NCBI GenBank assembly: GCA_934371915.1
Contig: CAKROE010000089.1
Span: 1-9,018, forward strand
Origin: an uncultured Blautia sp.
GTDB taxonomy: Bacteria > Bacillota > Clostridia > Lachnospirales > Lachnospiraceae
Direction of reading: 5' to 3'
Length of the DNA: 9,018 nt
Position numbers and translations under genes: made by a program. Within the stretch, counting starts at the first letter, position 1. Each line of letters begins with the position of its first letter. Positions 1 through 7,232 of this stretch are shown one piece after another. The notes under the pieces are model-generated. The model was not told the origin of the DNA and searched no databases. It saw nothing but the letters and a program-made list of their open reading frames with translations.

Positions 1-95
1 ATCTCACGGCCGATAACGGTAAAGATCTGACCCTTTTTGGCATCATTTTTTTCCTGTTTGTGCTTTATGTTTGCGAATTTTGAAGGTCCTGACAT
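1..95 (-). CDS. yebC: YebC/PmpR-family regulatory protein, N-terminal fragment
   Basis: Translating the minus strand from the ATG at 95 gives [20 protein letters not shown], continuing [11 protein letters not shown] to the window edge. This matches the very conserved start of YebC/PmpR/TACO1-family proteins (usual bacterial form [12 protein letters not shown]...). About 31 of the usual ~240 residues are visible. Family members are cytosolic and have been described both as DNA-binding regulators and as factors that relieve ribosome stalling, for example at proline-rich stretches; which applies here cannot be read from this fragment. An AGGAG ribosome binding site (106-110) sits 10 nt before the ATG, inside the end of the upstream CorC-like gene. 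The two genes overlap by 31 nt in different frames, suggesting cotranscription and translational coupling. One oddity is proline at position 4, where histidine is usual. The gene is cut by the left edge. Confidence 0.9.
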   Translation of the reverse strand, partial: MSGPSKFANIKHKQEKNDAKKGQIFTVIGRE

Positions 96-1006
96 GTTTC
101 ACTCTCTCCTTTTGTTTCTTTGTCATTTATTTTCTCGGCTCTGACCCTTCCGATCGTCCGGTTGCCCAGCGAAAGAATCTTAAATCTGTAGCCGTTTGCA
201 ACAATTTCTCTGTCGAGATCATCCTGGGTAGGAATGTGTCCCAGATGCTCCGTCAGATATCCGTTGAGTGTCTCCATCTCAACATCTCCGAAATCAATAT
301 CCAGTTCCTGCTCCACATCCTCAAGACTCGCAAGTCCGTCAATGATGATGCTGTTGTCCACCTGAGGCCGGAATGTATCTTTGCTTTCATCGTACTCATC
401 AAAAATATCACCGACGATCTCTTCCAGAATATCTTCCATCGTCACAATACCTGCTGTCTGACCATATTCATCCACCACAACCGCCATATGTACCTGTCTG
501 GCCTGCATGGTACGAAAAAGCTGACCGATGTGTCTGGTCTCCGGAACAAAAGTCACTTTACGTATCAATCCCGGCAGTTCTTTTAATGGTTTGAACTTCG
601 CCCATGAATTCTGTGTAAAAAATTTCAGTGCATCCTTATAATGGATCAGTCCCCGGATATCATCCATATCCTCTCCGCAGACAGGATAGCGGGAATTACC
701 TTCCTCCATCATATGTTCTACAACATCTTTGAGCAGATCATCCAGCGCAAACGCTGCCACATGGCTTCGATGCGTCATGACCGCCCCCACTTCCTTATCC
801 TCGAAAGCAAAAATATTCTGGATCATTTCTGCTTCATCCTTGTGAAGGACACCTTTCTCATGTGCCTCATCCACCATGGAAATGATTTCTTTTTCGGTCA
901 CTGCATCCTGCTGCTTCCCATGAAAAATATGTGTCAGTTTATCAAATATCCCTGATTTTTTCTTTACATGCCCCTCCTCAAGGGGCAGGCGACTGCCATC
1001 GTCCAT
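65..1006 (-). CDS. CorC/HlyC-type CBS-pair protein, soluble form (hemolysin-family)
   Basis: The product is 313 aa with a paired CBS domain (about residues 72-130 and 145-205) and a C-terminal CorC_HlyC transporter-associated domain (about 215-292). The hallmark block [18 protein letters not shown] followed by [13 protein letters not shown] spans residues 176-206. The membrane DUF21/CNNM domain of the long family members is absent and no hydrophobic segment is visible, so this is a cytosolic protein like E. coli CorC (about 290 aa). Family members are linked to Mg2+/Co2+ efflux or, for E. coli YbeX, to ribosome-related functions; CBS pairs usually bind adenosine nucleotides. The precise role here is unknown. 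The ATG at 1006 is chosen because AAGGAAAAGGAAA (1011-1023) lies just upstream. An in-frame TTG at 1048 would add 14 residues but has no ribosome binding site. The gene has its own promoter (1111-1139), a leader of roughly 100 nt with an inverted repeat, and a 31-nt 3' overlap with yebC. Confidence 0.88.
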   Translation of the reverse strand: MDDGSRLPLEEGHVKKKSGIFDKLTHIFHGKQQDAVTEKEIISMVDEAHEKGVLHKDEAEMIQNIFAFEDKEVGAVMTHRSHVAAFALDDLLKDVVEHMMEEGNSRYPVCGEDMDDIRGLIHYKDALKFFTQNSWAKFKPLKELPGLIRKVTFVPETRHIGQLFRTMQARQVHMAVVVDEYGQTAGIVTMEDILEEIVGDIFDEYDESKDTFRPQVDNSIIIDGLASLEDVEQELDIDFGDVEMETLNGYLTEHLGHIPTQDDLDREIVANGYRFKILSLGNRTIGRVRAEKINDKETKGESETCQDLQNSQT

Positions 1007-1061
1007 TTTGTTTCCTTTTCCTTCCACAATCTGTCTTACTGATTTCAAATGTAAAATATAC

Positions 1062-1088
1062 GTAACTGTGAAGGTACTGAACAGTTAC
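1062..1088. repeat. Inverted repeat in the leader of the CorC-like gene
   Basis: The 8-base arms GTAACTGT (1062-1069) and ACAGTTAC (1081-1088) are perfectly complementary, with an 11-nt loop. The repeat lies downstream of the -10 box of the minus-strand promoter, so it would be in the 5' leader, roughly +16 to +42. No T-run follows, so it does not look like an intrinsic terminator. It could be an RNA hairpin, an operator, or a copy of a dispersed intergenic element; the sequence alone does not decide. Confidence 0.5.
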
Positions 1089-1110
1089 AAATCTGCATAA
1101 TTACTGATAA

Positions 1111-1139
1111 AATATAGCACTTTACTTTCCATTCGTCAA
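1111..1139 (-). promoter_or_regulatory. Sigma-A promoter for the CorC-like gene
   Basis: Read on the minus strand, TTGACG (1134-1139) and TATATT (1111-1116) are separated by exactly 17 nt. This is close to the consensus. Transcription would start near 1104, about 98 nt before the ATG at 1006. The promoter sits between ndoA and the CorC-like gene, so the latter and yebC probably form their own unit, although read-through from ndoA is not excluded. Confidence 0.8.
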
Positions 1140-1158
1140 GGATAACACCCTTAAACAG

Positions 1159-1506
1159 CTAAAAAGTAAGCTCCAGACTGATCTCAAGGGCATGATTTAC
1201 CCGGTCAAGCATCACCTGATCCAGATGACAGACCTTATCTTTCAGACGTTTTTTGTCAATAGTACGCAGCTGTTCCAGTAAAATCACGGAATCTTTTTCG
1301 ATTCCATATGCAGATGCATCGATCTCTATATGCGTCGGCAGCTTTGCCTTATTCATCTTTGATGTAATCGCCGCGCAGATCACCGTAGGGCTGTGACGGT
1401 TGCCGACATCATTCTGAATGATCAGGACCGGACGCACACCGCCCTGTTCACTTCCGACAACCGGTCTTAAATCTGCGTAAAAAATATCCCCTCGCTTAAT
1501 TACCAC
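1159..1506 (-). CDS. ndoA: MazF/EndoA-type endoribonuclease toxin
   Basis: This is a 115-aa PemK/MazF-family protein very like B. subtilis EndoA (116 aa, MIVKRGDVYFADL...). Known relatives are ribosome-independent RNases that cut mRNA at short sequence motifs and act as dimers in the cytosol. Diagnostic stretches are [20 protein letters not shown] at the N-terminus, [31 protein letters not shown] and [17 protein letters not shown]. The conserved arginine of GVRP and the T/S in the AAIT region, which belong to the MazF active site, are present, so the enzyme looks intact. A GTG start at 1506 is chosen because it aligns with EndoA's start and has GGAG (1516-1519) 9 nt upstream. An ATG at 1551 (130 aa, weak AGAAG site) is the alternative and would add a charged tail with no family counterpart. 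It follows alr by 134 nt. No antitoxin (EndoAI/MazE) gene is visible next to it, which is unusual. Confidence 0.92.
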   Translation of the reverse strand: MVIKRGDIFYADLRPVVGSEQGGVRPVLIIQNDVGNRHSPTVICAAITSKMNKAKLPTHIEIDASAYGIEKDSVILLEQLRTIDKKRLKDKVCHLDQVMLDRVNHALEISLELTF

Positions 1507-1640
1507 ACAATCACACTCCGATTCTTTTTTCTCTGGAATTAGTATTTCCATTTTTCTTCTGTGTATACATGCGTGGTATTTTCACTGCATCCTTATGGGG
1601 CTGCAGGTATCTTTCCGAACTGTCCCCACAATCCGGAGGT

Positions 1641-2807
1641 TTATTTAAAGAAGGTCAGATCTCCCCATTCTCTGCCGTCTTTTATATAGACTCTCGGTAC
1701 ACGTTTGCTGATGTCACATGCAAACTCATAAGAAAATCTGCCTGACAGATCACCAAATGTCTCAATACTGATAAATTCATCTCCGTCTTTTCCAATCAGG
1801 GTAACTTCATCCCCGTGTTTTACCTCCGGAATGTCTGTCACATCTACCATAAACTGATCCATGCAGACTCTTCCGATGATCGGAGCTTTCTGTCCGCGGA
1901 TCAGAACCCAGCCTTTATTGGAAAGGCTTCTCGGATATCCATCTGCATAACCTACCGGGATCGTTGCCACACGCAGATCCTTTTCAGATGCAAAAGTACC
2001 GCCATAACTGATCGGTGTGCCTGCCGGAAGATCTTTGACGTATGATACGTGGCTCTTTAATTCCATTGCAGGAATCAGTTTTACAATGTCTCTCTCTACT
2101 TCGTTTGACGGATAAATGCCATAAATCGTAATACCGGCTCTTACTGCATTTAAGTTTGCCTCCGGAACACGAATGATGCCGGCACTGTTGGAGCAGTGTT
2201 TCATCGGAATCTCTACTCCTGCTTTTTCGAGAAGCTCTGCAAATGCAAGATAACGGTTCAGCTGTGTGATCGCAGGAGAACGGTCTGTCTCGTCTGCTCT
2301 TGCAAAATGTGTAAACATACCTTCGATCTCTACATTCGGAAGAGCTGCGATCTTTTTGATCGTCTCTACACTTTCCGGTACATCGGCAAATCCGATACGG
2401 CTCATTCCCGTATCCAGTCCGATATGAATATGTACCTTCCTGCCCTGACGGACAGCTTCCTCGGAAAGTGCCACAGCCATCTCATATTCACAGACCGTCA
2501 TACGTACTTCATGTGCGATCAGTTCTTTATAATATTCTTCAAAAACAATTCCAAGAATCAGAATCGGTTTTTCAATACCTGCTTCTCTTAACTGGAGTGC
2601 TTCCTCCGGTGTGGCTGTCGCAAATCCCCAGATATACTCATAATCCCCGATCAGACGCGCAATTGCTTCCGCACCGTGTCCATAACCGTCTGCCTTGATA
2701 ACAGCAACGATCTTTGTTCCTTCTGCGATATTTTTTTTCATTTCTTTGAAGTTGTGTGCAATTGCATCCAGTGAAACAACCGCCTTCACTCTGTCAAATT
2801 TTTTCAT
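1641..2807 (-). CDS. alr: Alanine racemase
   Basis: The 388-aa product is a full-length fold-type III PLP enzyme that interconverts L- and D-alanine in the cytosol, supplying D-Ala for peptidoglycan. The PLP-lysine motif VIKADGYGHG is at residues 36-45 with Lys38. The conserved arginine of GMSRIGF is Arg137. The catalytic tyrosine from the partner subunit is Tyr268 in the ISYGGTF motif, followed by GYADGYPR (287-294), GRVCMDQFMVDVT (312-324) and the C-terminal SYEFACDISKRVPRVY (359-374). All residues expected for activity are present. The ATG at 2807 has AAAGGAG (2817-2823) 9 nt upstream. It starts 36 nt after nnrD ends and precedes ndoA, an order (alr then a MazF toxin) shared with Bacillus and clostridia. 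No separate promoter is evident, so it is probably transcribed with nnrD. Confidence 0.97.
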   Translation of the reverse strand: MKKFDRVKAVVSLDAIAHNFKEMKKNIAEGTKIVAVIKADGYGHGAEAIARLIGDYEYIWGFATATPEEALQLREAGIEKPILILGIVFEEYYKELIAHEVRMTVCEYEMAVALSEEAVRQGRKVHIHIGLDTGMSRIGFADVPESVETIKKIAALPNVEIEGMFTHFARADETDRSPAITQLNRYLAFAELLEKAGVEIPMKHCSNSAGIIRVPEANLNAVRAGITIYGIYPSNEVERDIVKLIPAMELKSHVSYVKDLPAGTPISYGGTFASEKDLRVATIPVGYADGYPRSLSNKGWVLIRGQKAPIIGRVCMDQFMVDVTDIPEVKHGDEVTLIGKDGDEFISIETFGDLSGRFSYEFACDISKRVPRVYIKDGREWGDLTFFK

Positions 2808-2843
2808 GATAAAACTCTCCTTTGTATTTCAAAACTTTGTTTC

Positions 2844-4355
2844 TCAAAAGTTCTGTTGTTCTTTTAAAATTTCCGCAACACCACAGGCTATATCTCCGGC
2901 CTTCATACCGGCCATGCCTTTTCTCATTGCAGCCTGATCACCGCCCGCTCCGTGAAGCAGGACACCAAGCGCCGCATAAAATCCGGTATCTTTCTCCTCA
3001 ACAAGTGTTTCCAGATACATTGCCTGCACACCGGCAAGCACCCCGGACAAAACATCTCCGCTTCCGGCTGTCGCCATACCGGCATTTCCTGAAAGGCTGA
3101 TCCATACACGCCCATCCGGTGCAGCAGTCACCGTGCACGCGTCTTTCAGCACACATACCGCCCCGGTCTCCGCCGCGAGCGCACGTGCTGCACCTGCCCG
3201 GTCATTCTTTAATTCTCTGATTGCTTTACCTGTCAGACGGCTCATCTCACCCATATGCGGTGTCAGGATCACATGGCTGCCCAGATAATTTTTCCATTTC
3301 GGATTCTCTGCCAGAAGATTTAGTCCATCCGCATCCAGCACAACCGGTTTCTTTTCCTGCTTTGCTTTTTTAAGGAAAAACTGCACTTTATCGGCCGCCC
3401 TCATCGACATTCCGATTCCCGGTCCGATCACCAGCACGTCACACCAGGTAAAATCCTTTTCCCAGTCACCGGCGCACGAAATCATTGCCTCCGGAAGCAT
3501 CGTCTGAAGCGGAATCCGGTTTTCCTCCGGTGTTACGATTTTTACCATCCCCGCACCTGTCGCAAACGCGCCCGATGCACTTAAAAACGCAGCCCCGCAC
3601 ATGCCCGGACTTCCGGCAGCCACCAGAATTTTTCCAAAAGTACCCTTGTTTCCGTCTGCCTCTTTCTCTGGCAAATCACGCAGATCCGATTTTTCCATTG
3701 AAAACAGTTTCGGCTCTGCTCCGTCTTCTCTGTAGATGCCAACATCTGCGACAACGACCTGTCCGGCAAGCTTTCTTCCCGGATACAGGCAAAGCCCTGC
3801 CTTACGAAAAGCAAACGTCACCGTAAGATCTGCACGAAATGCAATTCCAAGTTCAGCACCGCTATCACCATCCACTCCCGAAGGCAGATCGACAGCTACT
3901 TTCCATCCGGGCATCCCATTCAGTCCTGCGATCAGTTCACGGTATTCACCCTTTATTTCTCTGGTCAGTCCAACGCCGAAAATGGCATCTACTATAGTAG
4001 TATATTCCTCACTATACAGGTTATTCACAACAGGCACCTGATAATTTGCGGCAATCCGGCACTGTCGCTTCATTTCTTCCGTCCTGTGATCCGGATTTCC
4101 TGCCAGATAAATTGTGCTCTGATAGCCGTGCTGATGCAGGATACGCGCAATAGCCACACCATCCCCGCCATTATTTCCACTTCCGCAGACACACAGGATC
4201 TTTTGCTTTTTATTCTCTGTTGTAAATCTCTTTTCCAGTTCTTCTACGACTTTCAGAGCCGCCCGCTCCATAAGCACACAGGACGGTACTCCCATCCTCT
4301 CAATCGTGTAACTGTCACAGGATTTCATTTCCTGGCAGGTCACTACCTGTTTCAT
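2844..4355 (-). CDS. nnrD: Bifunctional NAD(P)H-hydrate epimerase / ADP-dependent NAD(P)HX dehydratase
   Basis: The 503-aa protein is a fusion of YjeF_N (NnrE, about residues 1-215) and the ribokinase-like YjeF_C (NnrD, about 225-500). Together they repair NADHX and NADPHX, the hydrated forms of damaged NAD(P)H: the epimerase equilibrates R and S forms and the dehydratase restores S forms using ADP. The epimerase half has CGSGNNGGDG (57-66), DAIFGVGL (123-130) and VDLPSGVDGDSG (155-166). The dehydratase half has NKGTFGKILVAAGS (236-249), VIGPGIG (309-315), VVLDADGLNLL (338-348), LTPHMGE (364-370) and GNAGMATAGSGDVLSG (423-438), with Asp434 the likely catalytic base. Both halves look intact and the length is normal for the fusion. 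AGGAGGTG (4361-4368) lies 5 nt before the ATG, a very strong site. It follows rex by 82 nt with no obvious terminator and precedes alr by 36 nt. Confidence 0.96.
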   Translation of the reverse strand: MKQVVTCQEMKSCDSYTIERMGVPSCVLMERAALKVVEELEKRFTTENKKQKILCVCGSGNNGGDGVAIARILHQHGYQSTIYLAGNPDHRTEEMKRQCRIAANYQVPVVNNLYSEEYTTIVDAIFGVGLTREIKGEYRELIAGLNGMPGWKVAVDLPSGVDGDSGAELGIAFRADLTVTFAFRKAGLCLYPGRKLAGQVVVADVGIYREDGAEPKLFSMEKSDLRDLPEKEADGNKGTFGKILVAAGSPGMCGAAFLSASGAFATGAGMVKIVTPEENRIPLQTMLPEAMISCAGDWEKDFTWCDVLVIGPGIGMSMRAADKVQFFLKKAKQEKKPVVLDADGLNLLAENPKWKNYLGSHVILTPHMGEMSRLTGKAIRELKNDRAGAARALAAETGAVCVLKDACTVTAAPDGRVWISLSGNAGMATAGSGDVLSGVLAGVQAMYLETLVEEKDTGFYAALGVLLHGAGGDQAAMRKGMAGMKAGDIACGVAEILKEQQNF

Positions 4356-4437
4356 CCGGTCACCTCCTGCTTATAACAATAGAAAGGCCATTACACAGCA
4401 TCCCCTGAAAAGGAGCCACGTAACAGCCTGTCCTGAA

Positions 4438-5091
4438 TTATTTCTCATCATCCACATGTTCCTGCCGATACTGGCTGAGATTATATGATAATGTCATCAG
4501 GCTTTCAGAAAGATGAACATTCTCAACAATTACACCATCCGGTGTATCCAGATCTACATGTGCAAAATTCCAGATTGCCTTGATTCCATTTTCGATAAGG
4601 ATATCTGCCATATCTATCGCTTTGTTTTTCGGCAATGTCAAAATCGCGATCTCCACATTATTTTCCTTAAGGAAAAATGGCAGATCACTGATCATCTGAA
4701 TTTCAATTCCTCTTACCGCAATGCCCTCGAGCACCGGGTTTACATCAAAAATACCAACAAGTTTGAATCCACGTTTCTCAAATTCTACGTAATTGGCAAG
4801 TGCCTGACCGAGATTACCAGCACCGACAATAATCATCGGATGCACCGTATCCAGTCCAAGGATCTTACCAATCTCTGTATATAAATATTTTACATTATAT
4901 CCGTAACCCTGCTGTCCAAATCCCCCGAAGTTATTTAAGTCCTGTCTGATCTGTGATGCCGTCACGCGCATTTTCTTACTAAGGTCATTTGAAGAAATAC
5001 GCTCTACATTATCCTCCAGAAGTTCACCCAGGTATCTATAGTAACGTGGCAGTCTCTTGATCACAGCTTTTGAAATCTGTTTTGCTTCCAC
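4438..5091 (-). CDS. rex: Redox-sensing transcriptional repressor Rex
   Basis: The 217-aa product has the full Rex architecture: an N-terminal winged helix (about residues 1-80, with recognition region TASQIRQDLNNFGGFGQQGY at 44-63) and a Rossmann NAD(H)-binding domain beginning with IIVGAGNLGQAL (87-98), followed by a C-terminal dimer-swapping helix. Rex dimers bind operators of the TTGT...ACAA type when NADH/NAD+ is low and release them when NADH accumulates, typically derepressing fermentation and NADH-oxidising genes. The start is a GTG at 5091 with AGGAGG (5099-5104) 7 nt upstream; the N-terminus then matches other Rex proteins. It has a perfect-consensus promoter (5120-5148) and is divergent from the ABC-F gene. 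In B. subtilis rex also lies close to the ABC-F gene ydiF, so this neighbourhood is partly conserved. nnrD and alr downstream may share its transcript. Confidence 0.97.
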   Translation of the reverse strand: MEAKQISKAVIKRLPRYYRYLGELLEDNVERISSNDLSKKMRVTASQIRQDLNNFGGFGQQGYGYNVKYLYTEIGKILGLDTVHPMIIVGAGNLGQALANYVEFEKRGFKLVGIFDVNPVLEGIAVRGIEIQMISDLPFFLKENNVEIAILTLPKNKAIDMADILIENGIKAIWNFAHVDLDTPDGVIVENVHLSESLMTLSYNLSQYRQEHVDDEK

Positions 5092-5119
5092 CGTTGTCCC
5101 TCCTTACACTTTCCCGTTA

Positions 5120-5148
5120 ATTATAACGAAATGACATTTTATTGTCAA
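5120..5148 (-). promoter_or_regulatory. Perfect-consensus sigma-A promoter for rex
   Basis: On the minus strand TTGACA (5143-5148) and TATAAT (5120-5125) are 17 nt apart, an exact match to the sigma-A consensus. Transcription would start near 5113, about 22 nt before the GTG of rex. A short inverted repeat, TGACA (5132-5136) and TGTCA (5143-5147) with a 6-nt spacer, overlaps the -35 box and could be part of an operator. Such a strong promoter on a repressor gene suggests that its activity is held down by a regulator. Confidence 0.87.
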
Positions 5149-5154
5149 TCTTTG

Positions 5155-5171
5155 TTGTGAAATCCGTACAA
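5155..5171. promoter_or_regulatory. Candidate imperfect Rex-type operator
   Basis: TTGTGAAATCCGTACAA lies between the divergent -35 boxes of rex and the ABC-F gene. Its ends, TTGT and ACAA, and its left half TTGTGAA resemble known Rex operators (TTGTGAA or TTGTTAA, 4-nt spacer, inverted half). However, it is 17 rather than 18 nt long and the right half matches only partly. Autoregulation of rex would be plausible, but this is a weak call. Confidence 0.25.
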
Positions 5172-5186
5172 TTTTTGCTGTTTTTC

Positions 5187-5215
5187 TTTACAAAAAAAGT
5201 TTTTACTTTTATAAT
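5187..5215 (+). promoter_or_regulatory. Sigma-A promoter for the ABC-F gene
   Basis: TTTACA (5187-5192) and TATAAT (5210-5215) are separated by 17 nt, with an A/T-rich spacer. Transcription would start near 5222, giving a leader of about 26 nt that contains the GGAGG ribosome binding site at 5236-5240. The leader is too short for an attenuator of the kind seen upstream of antibiotic-resistance ABC-F genes. Confidence 0.82.
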
Positions 5216-5247
5216 CATTACGGTATATTTACAATGGAGGAAAGATT

Positions 5248-7164
5248 ATGATCTTATCATGTCAGGGCATCTCGAAATCCTTTGGTGAAAAAGTGATTCT
5301 GGAAGATGCCTCATTTCATATAGAAGAACGCGAAAAAGCTGCTCTGATCGGTAACAATGGCGCAGGCAAAACCACACTTCTCCGTATCATCATGAACGAA
5401 CTGCATGCTGATTCCGGTCAGGTCGTCCTGATGAAGGACAAGCAGATCGGTTATCTCGCACAGTATCAGGATGTACAGGGACATCGTACCGTCTACGAAG
5501 AACTGCTCAGCACCAAACAATACATCATCGACATGGAAGAACGCATGCGTTCCATGGAGCTTGAGATGAAACACGCTTCCGGCGAAGAACTGGATCGGCT
5601 GATGAACAGTTACACCCGTCTGACACACGAATTTGAGCTTGAAAACGGTTACGCATACAAGAGCGAGCTGATGGGTGTCCTGAACGGTCTCGGTTTCACC
5701 GAAGAGGATTTCAACAAACAGGTCGCCACTCTTTCCGGCGGTCAGAAAACGCGTGTCGCCCTCGGTAAACTGCTGATCTCCAAACCGGATATCCTGCTTC
5801 TCGACGAGCCGACCAACCACCTTGATATGGAAAGCATTGCCTGGCTGGAAACTTATCTTCTGAATTATCCGGGCGCCGTATTCATCGTTTCCCACGACCG
5901 TTATTTTCTCGATAAAGTAGTAACTAAAGTCATTGAGATTGAAGTCGGCCACGTCCGTATGTACAGTGGAAACTATTCCGCCTACGCAGAAAAAAAGGCA
6001 CAGCTCCGTGATGCCCAGTACAAAGCCTACCTGAATCAGCAGCGCGATATCAAGCATCAGGAAGCTGTCATCGTCAAGCTGAAATCCTTCAACAGGGAAA
6101 AATCCATCAAGCGCGCCGAGAGCCGTGAGAAAATGCTGAACAAAATCCAGCGGATCGAAAAACCGCTCGAAGTCCAGAGTCAGATGCGTCTCTCTCTCGA
6201 ACCACGTGTAGTCAGCGGAAATGACGTTCTGACTGTCGAAGAACTTGCCAAGAGCTTTCCGCAGCAGAAACTTTTTTCCAATATCTCTTTCCAGATCAAA
6301 CGTGGTGAACGTGTCGCGCTGATCGGCAACAACGGTACCGGCAAGACCACGATGCTCAAGATCCTCAACGGGCTTCTCGATGCCGATGCCGGAAGTTTCT
6401 CACTCGGAGCAAAAGTACAGATCGGATATTACGATCAGGAACATCATGTTCTGCATGCTGAGAAAACTATTTTTCAGGAAATTTCCGACACGTATCCGAC
6501 TCTCACAGAAACAGAGATCCGCAATATGCTCGCGGCATCTTTGTTTACCGGTGATGATGTTTTTAAAGAAATCTCCGCACTTTCTGGTGGCGAGCGCGGC
6601 CGTGTATCCCTGGCGAAGCTAATGCTCTCCGAGGCAAACTTCCTGATCCTCGATGAGCCGACCAACCACCTCGACATTGCTTCGAAAGAGATCCTCGAAG
6701 AAGCGCTGAACAGCTATACAGGAACCGTTCTTTACGTATCACATGACCGATATTTCATCAACCAGACCGCAACACGTATTCTGGATCTGACCAATCAGTC
6801 AGTTGTGAATTACATCGGTGATTATGATTATTATCTGGAGAAAAAAGAAGAACTGACTGAGAAATATGCCCCGTCTGCTGCAGAAACTTCCGCTGAAACC
6901 AAAGAAGAAACACCTTCCGAGGGCAAGCTCACATGGCAGCAGCAAAAGGAAGAACAGGCACGCAAACGCAAACAGGAAAACGAGCTGAAAAAAGTTGAAA
7001 AACGTATCGAAGAACTCGAGACACGCGACAAAGAAATCGACGACACTCTGATTCTGCCGGACGTGTGCACCAATGTCGGACGCTGCGCAGAGCTGAGCCG
7101 TGAAAAAGACAAAATCCAGCAGGAACTTGAAGAATTATACGAAAAATGGGAAACTCTTGCATAA
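5248..7164 (+). CDS. ydiF: ABC-F family ribosome-associated ATPase (YdiF-like)
   Basis: The 638-aa protein has two ABC ATPase domains and no membrane segment, the ABC-F layout. Domain 1 has Walker A GNNGAGKTT (35-43), signature LSGGQ (162-166), Walker B with catalytic Glu187 in LLLDEPTNHLD, and His216. Domain 2 has GNNGTGKTT (360-368), LSGGE (445-449), Glu470 in LILDEPTNHLD and His499. A charged, helical linker (about 240-320) corresponds to the P-site tRNA-interaction motif. After a low-complexity spacer (about 541-560), a Lys/Glu-rich coiled-coil C-terminal domain (about 562-635) resembles Uup/YdiF, which can contact the ribosome or nucleic acid. ABC-F proteins bind the ribosomal E site and help stalled translation. 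Nearness to rex, as in B. subtilis, favours YdiF over a resistance-type ABC-F. GGAGG (5236-5240) is 7 nt before the ATG. The gene appears monocistronic and ends at the hairpin at 7185. Confidence 0.94.
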   Translation: MILSCQGISKSFGEKVILEDASFHIEEREKAALIGNNGAGKTTLLRIIMNELHADSGQVVLMKDKQIGYLAQYQDVQGHRTVYEELLSTKQYIIDMEERMRSMELEMKHASGEELDRLMNSYTRLTHEFELENGYAYKSELMGVLNGLGFTEEDFNKQVATLSGGQKTRVALGKLLISKPDILLLDEPTNHLDMESIAWLETYLLNYPGAVFIVSHDRYFLDKVVTKVIEIEVGHVRMYSGNYSAYAEKKAQLRDAQYKAYLNQQRDIKHQEAVIVKLKSFNREKSIKRAESREKMLNKIQRIEKPLEVQSQMRLSLEPRVVSGNDVLTVEELAKSFPQQKLFSNISFQIKRGERVALIGNNGTGKTTMLKILNGLLDADAGSFSLGAKVQIGYYDQEHHVLHAEKTIFQEISDTYPTLTETEIRNMLAASLFTGDDVFKEISALSGGERGRVSLAKLMLSEANFLILDEPTNHLDIASKEILEEALNSYTGTVLYVSHDRYFINQTATRILDLTNQSVVNYIGDYDYYLEKKEELTEKYAPSAAETSAETKEETPSEGKLTWQQQKEEQARKRKQENELKKVEKRIEELETRDKEIDDTLILPDVCTNVGRCAELSREKDKIQQELEELYEKWETLA

Positions 7165-7184
7165 GTCTCCCACAATTCAAAGAT

Positions 7185-7225
7185 ATGAGCCATTGTATCA
7201 TCATCTGGTACAATGGCTCATTTTT
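7185..7225 (+). terminator. Rho-independent terminator between convergent ABC-F and icd genes
   Basis: The perfect 13-base arms ATGAGCCATTGTA (7185-7197) and TACAATGGCTCAT (7209-7221) enclose an 11-nt loop and are followed by a T-rich run (TTTTTCGTTT, from 7221). The hairpin begins 20 nt after the ABC-F stop codon. On the minus strand it begins 11 nt after the icd stop, but the downstream sequence there (ATCTTTG) is a poor U-tract, so it works best for the ABC-F gene and probably weakly for icd. Confidence 0.9.
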
Positions 7226-7232
7226 CGTTTAA

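Noticed and set aside
71..955. Several plus-strand open frames opposite the CorC-like gene
   Set aside because: All are antisense to a well-supported CBS-domain gene, have no family resemblance or convincing ribosome binding sites, and have compositions typical of shadow frames.
1007..1048. Upstream TTG start at 1048 for the CorC-like gene
   Set aside because: There is no ribosome binding site before the TTG, while the ATG at 1006 has a strong one and gives a normal-length protein.
1511..1570. A 19-codon frame on the minus strand ending just before ndoA, considered as a mini-antitoxin or leader peptide
   Set aside because: It has no ribosome binding site, is much shorter than any MazE/EndoAI antitoxin, and merely overlaps the alternative ndoA start region.
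3989..4000. Palindrome CTACTATAGTAG inside nnrD, sharing the core ACTATAGT with the palindrome at 8551-8564
   Set aside because: It encodes the conserved TTIVDAIFG stretch of the epimerase domain, so codon choice explains it; two copies of an 8-base A/T-rich core in 9 kb can be chance.
2196..4376. Plus-strand frames opposite alr and nnrD, some beginning with ATG
   Set aside because: The minus-strand genes account for the region with full-length, motif-rich proteins; the opposite frames show no domains.
5610..5620. Match to half of the 1062-1088 inverted repeat (TGAACAGTTAC) within the ABC-F gene
   Set aside because: Only 11 bases match, it is within conserved coding sequence and the second arm is missing, so it is not a second copy of the element.
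5311..6057. Open frame of 248 codons on the minus strand inside the ABC-F gene
   Set aside because: It lies entirely antisense to an unmistakable ABC-F gene, has no recognisable domain, and long antisense frames are expected opposite a conserved coding sequence with this codon use.
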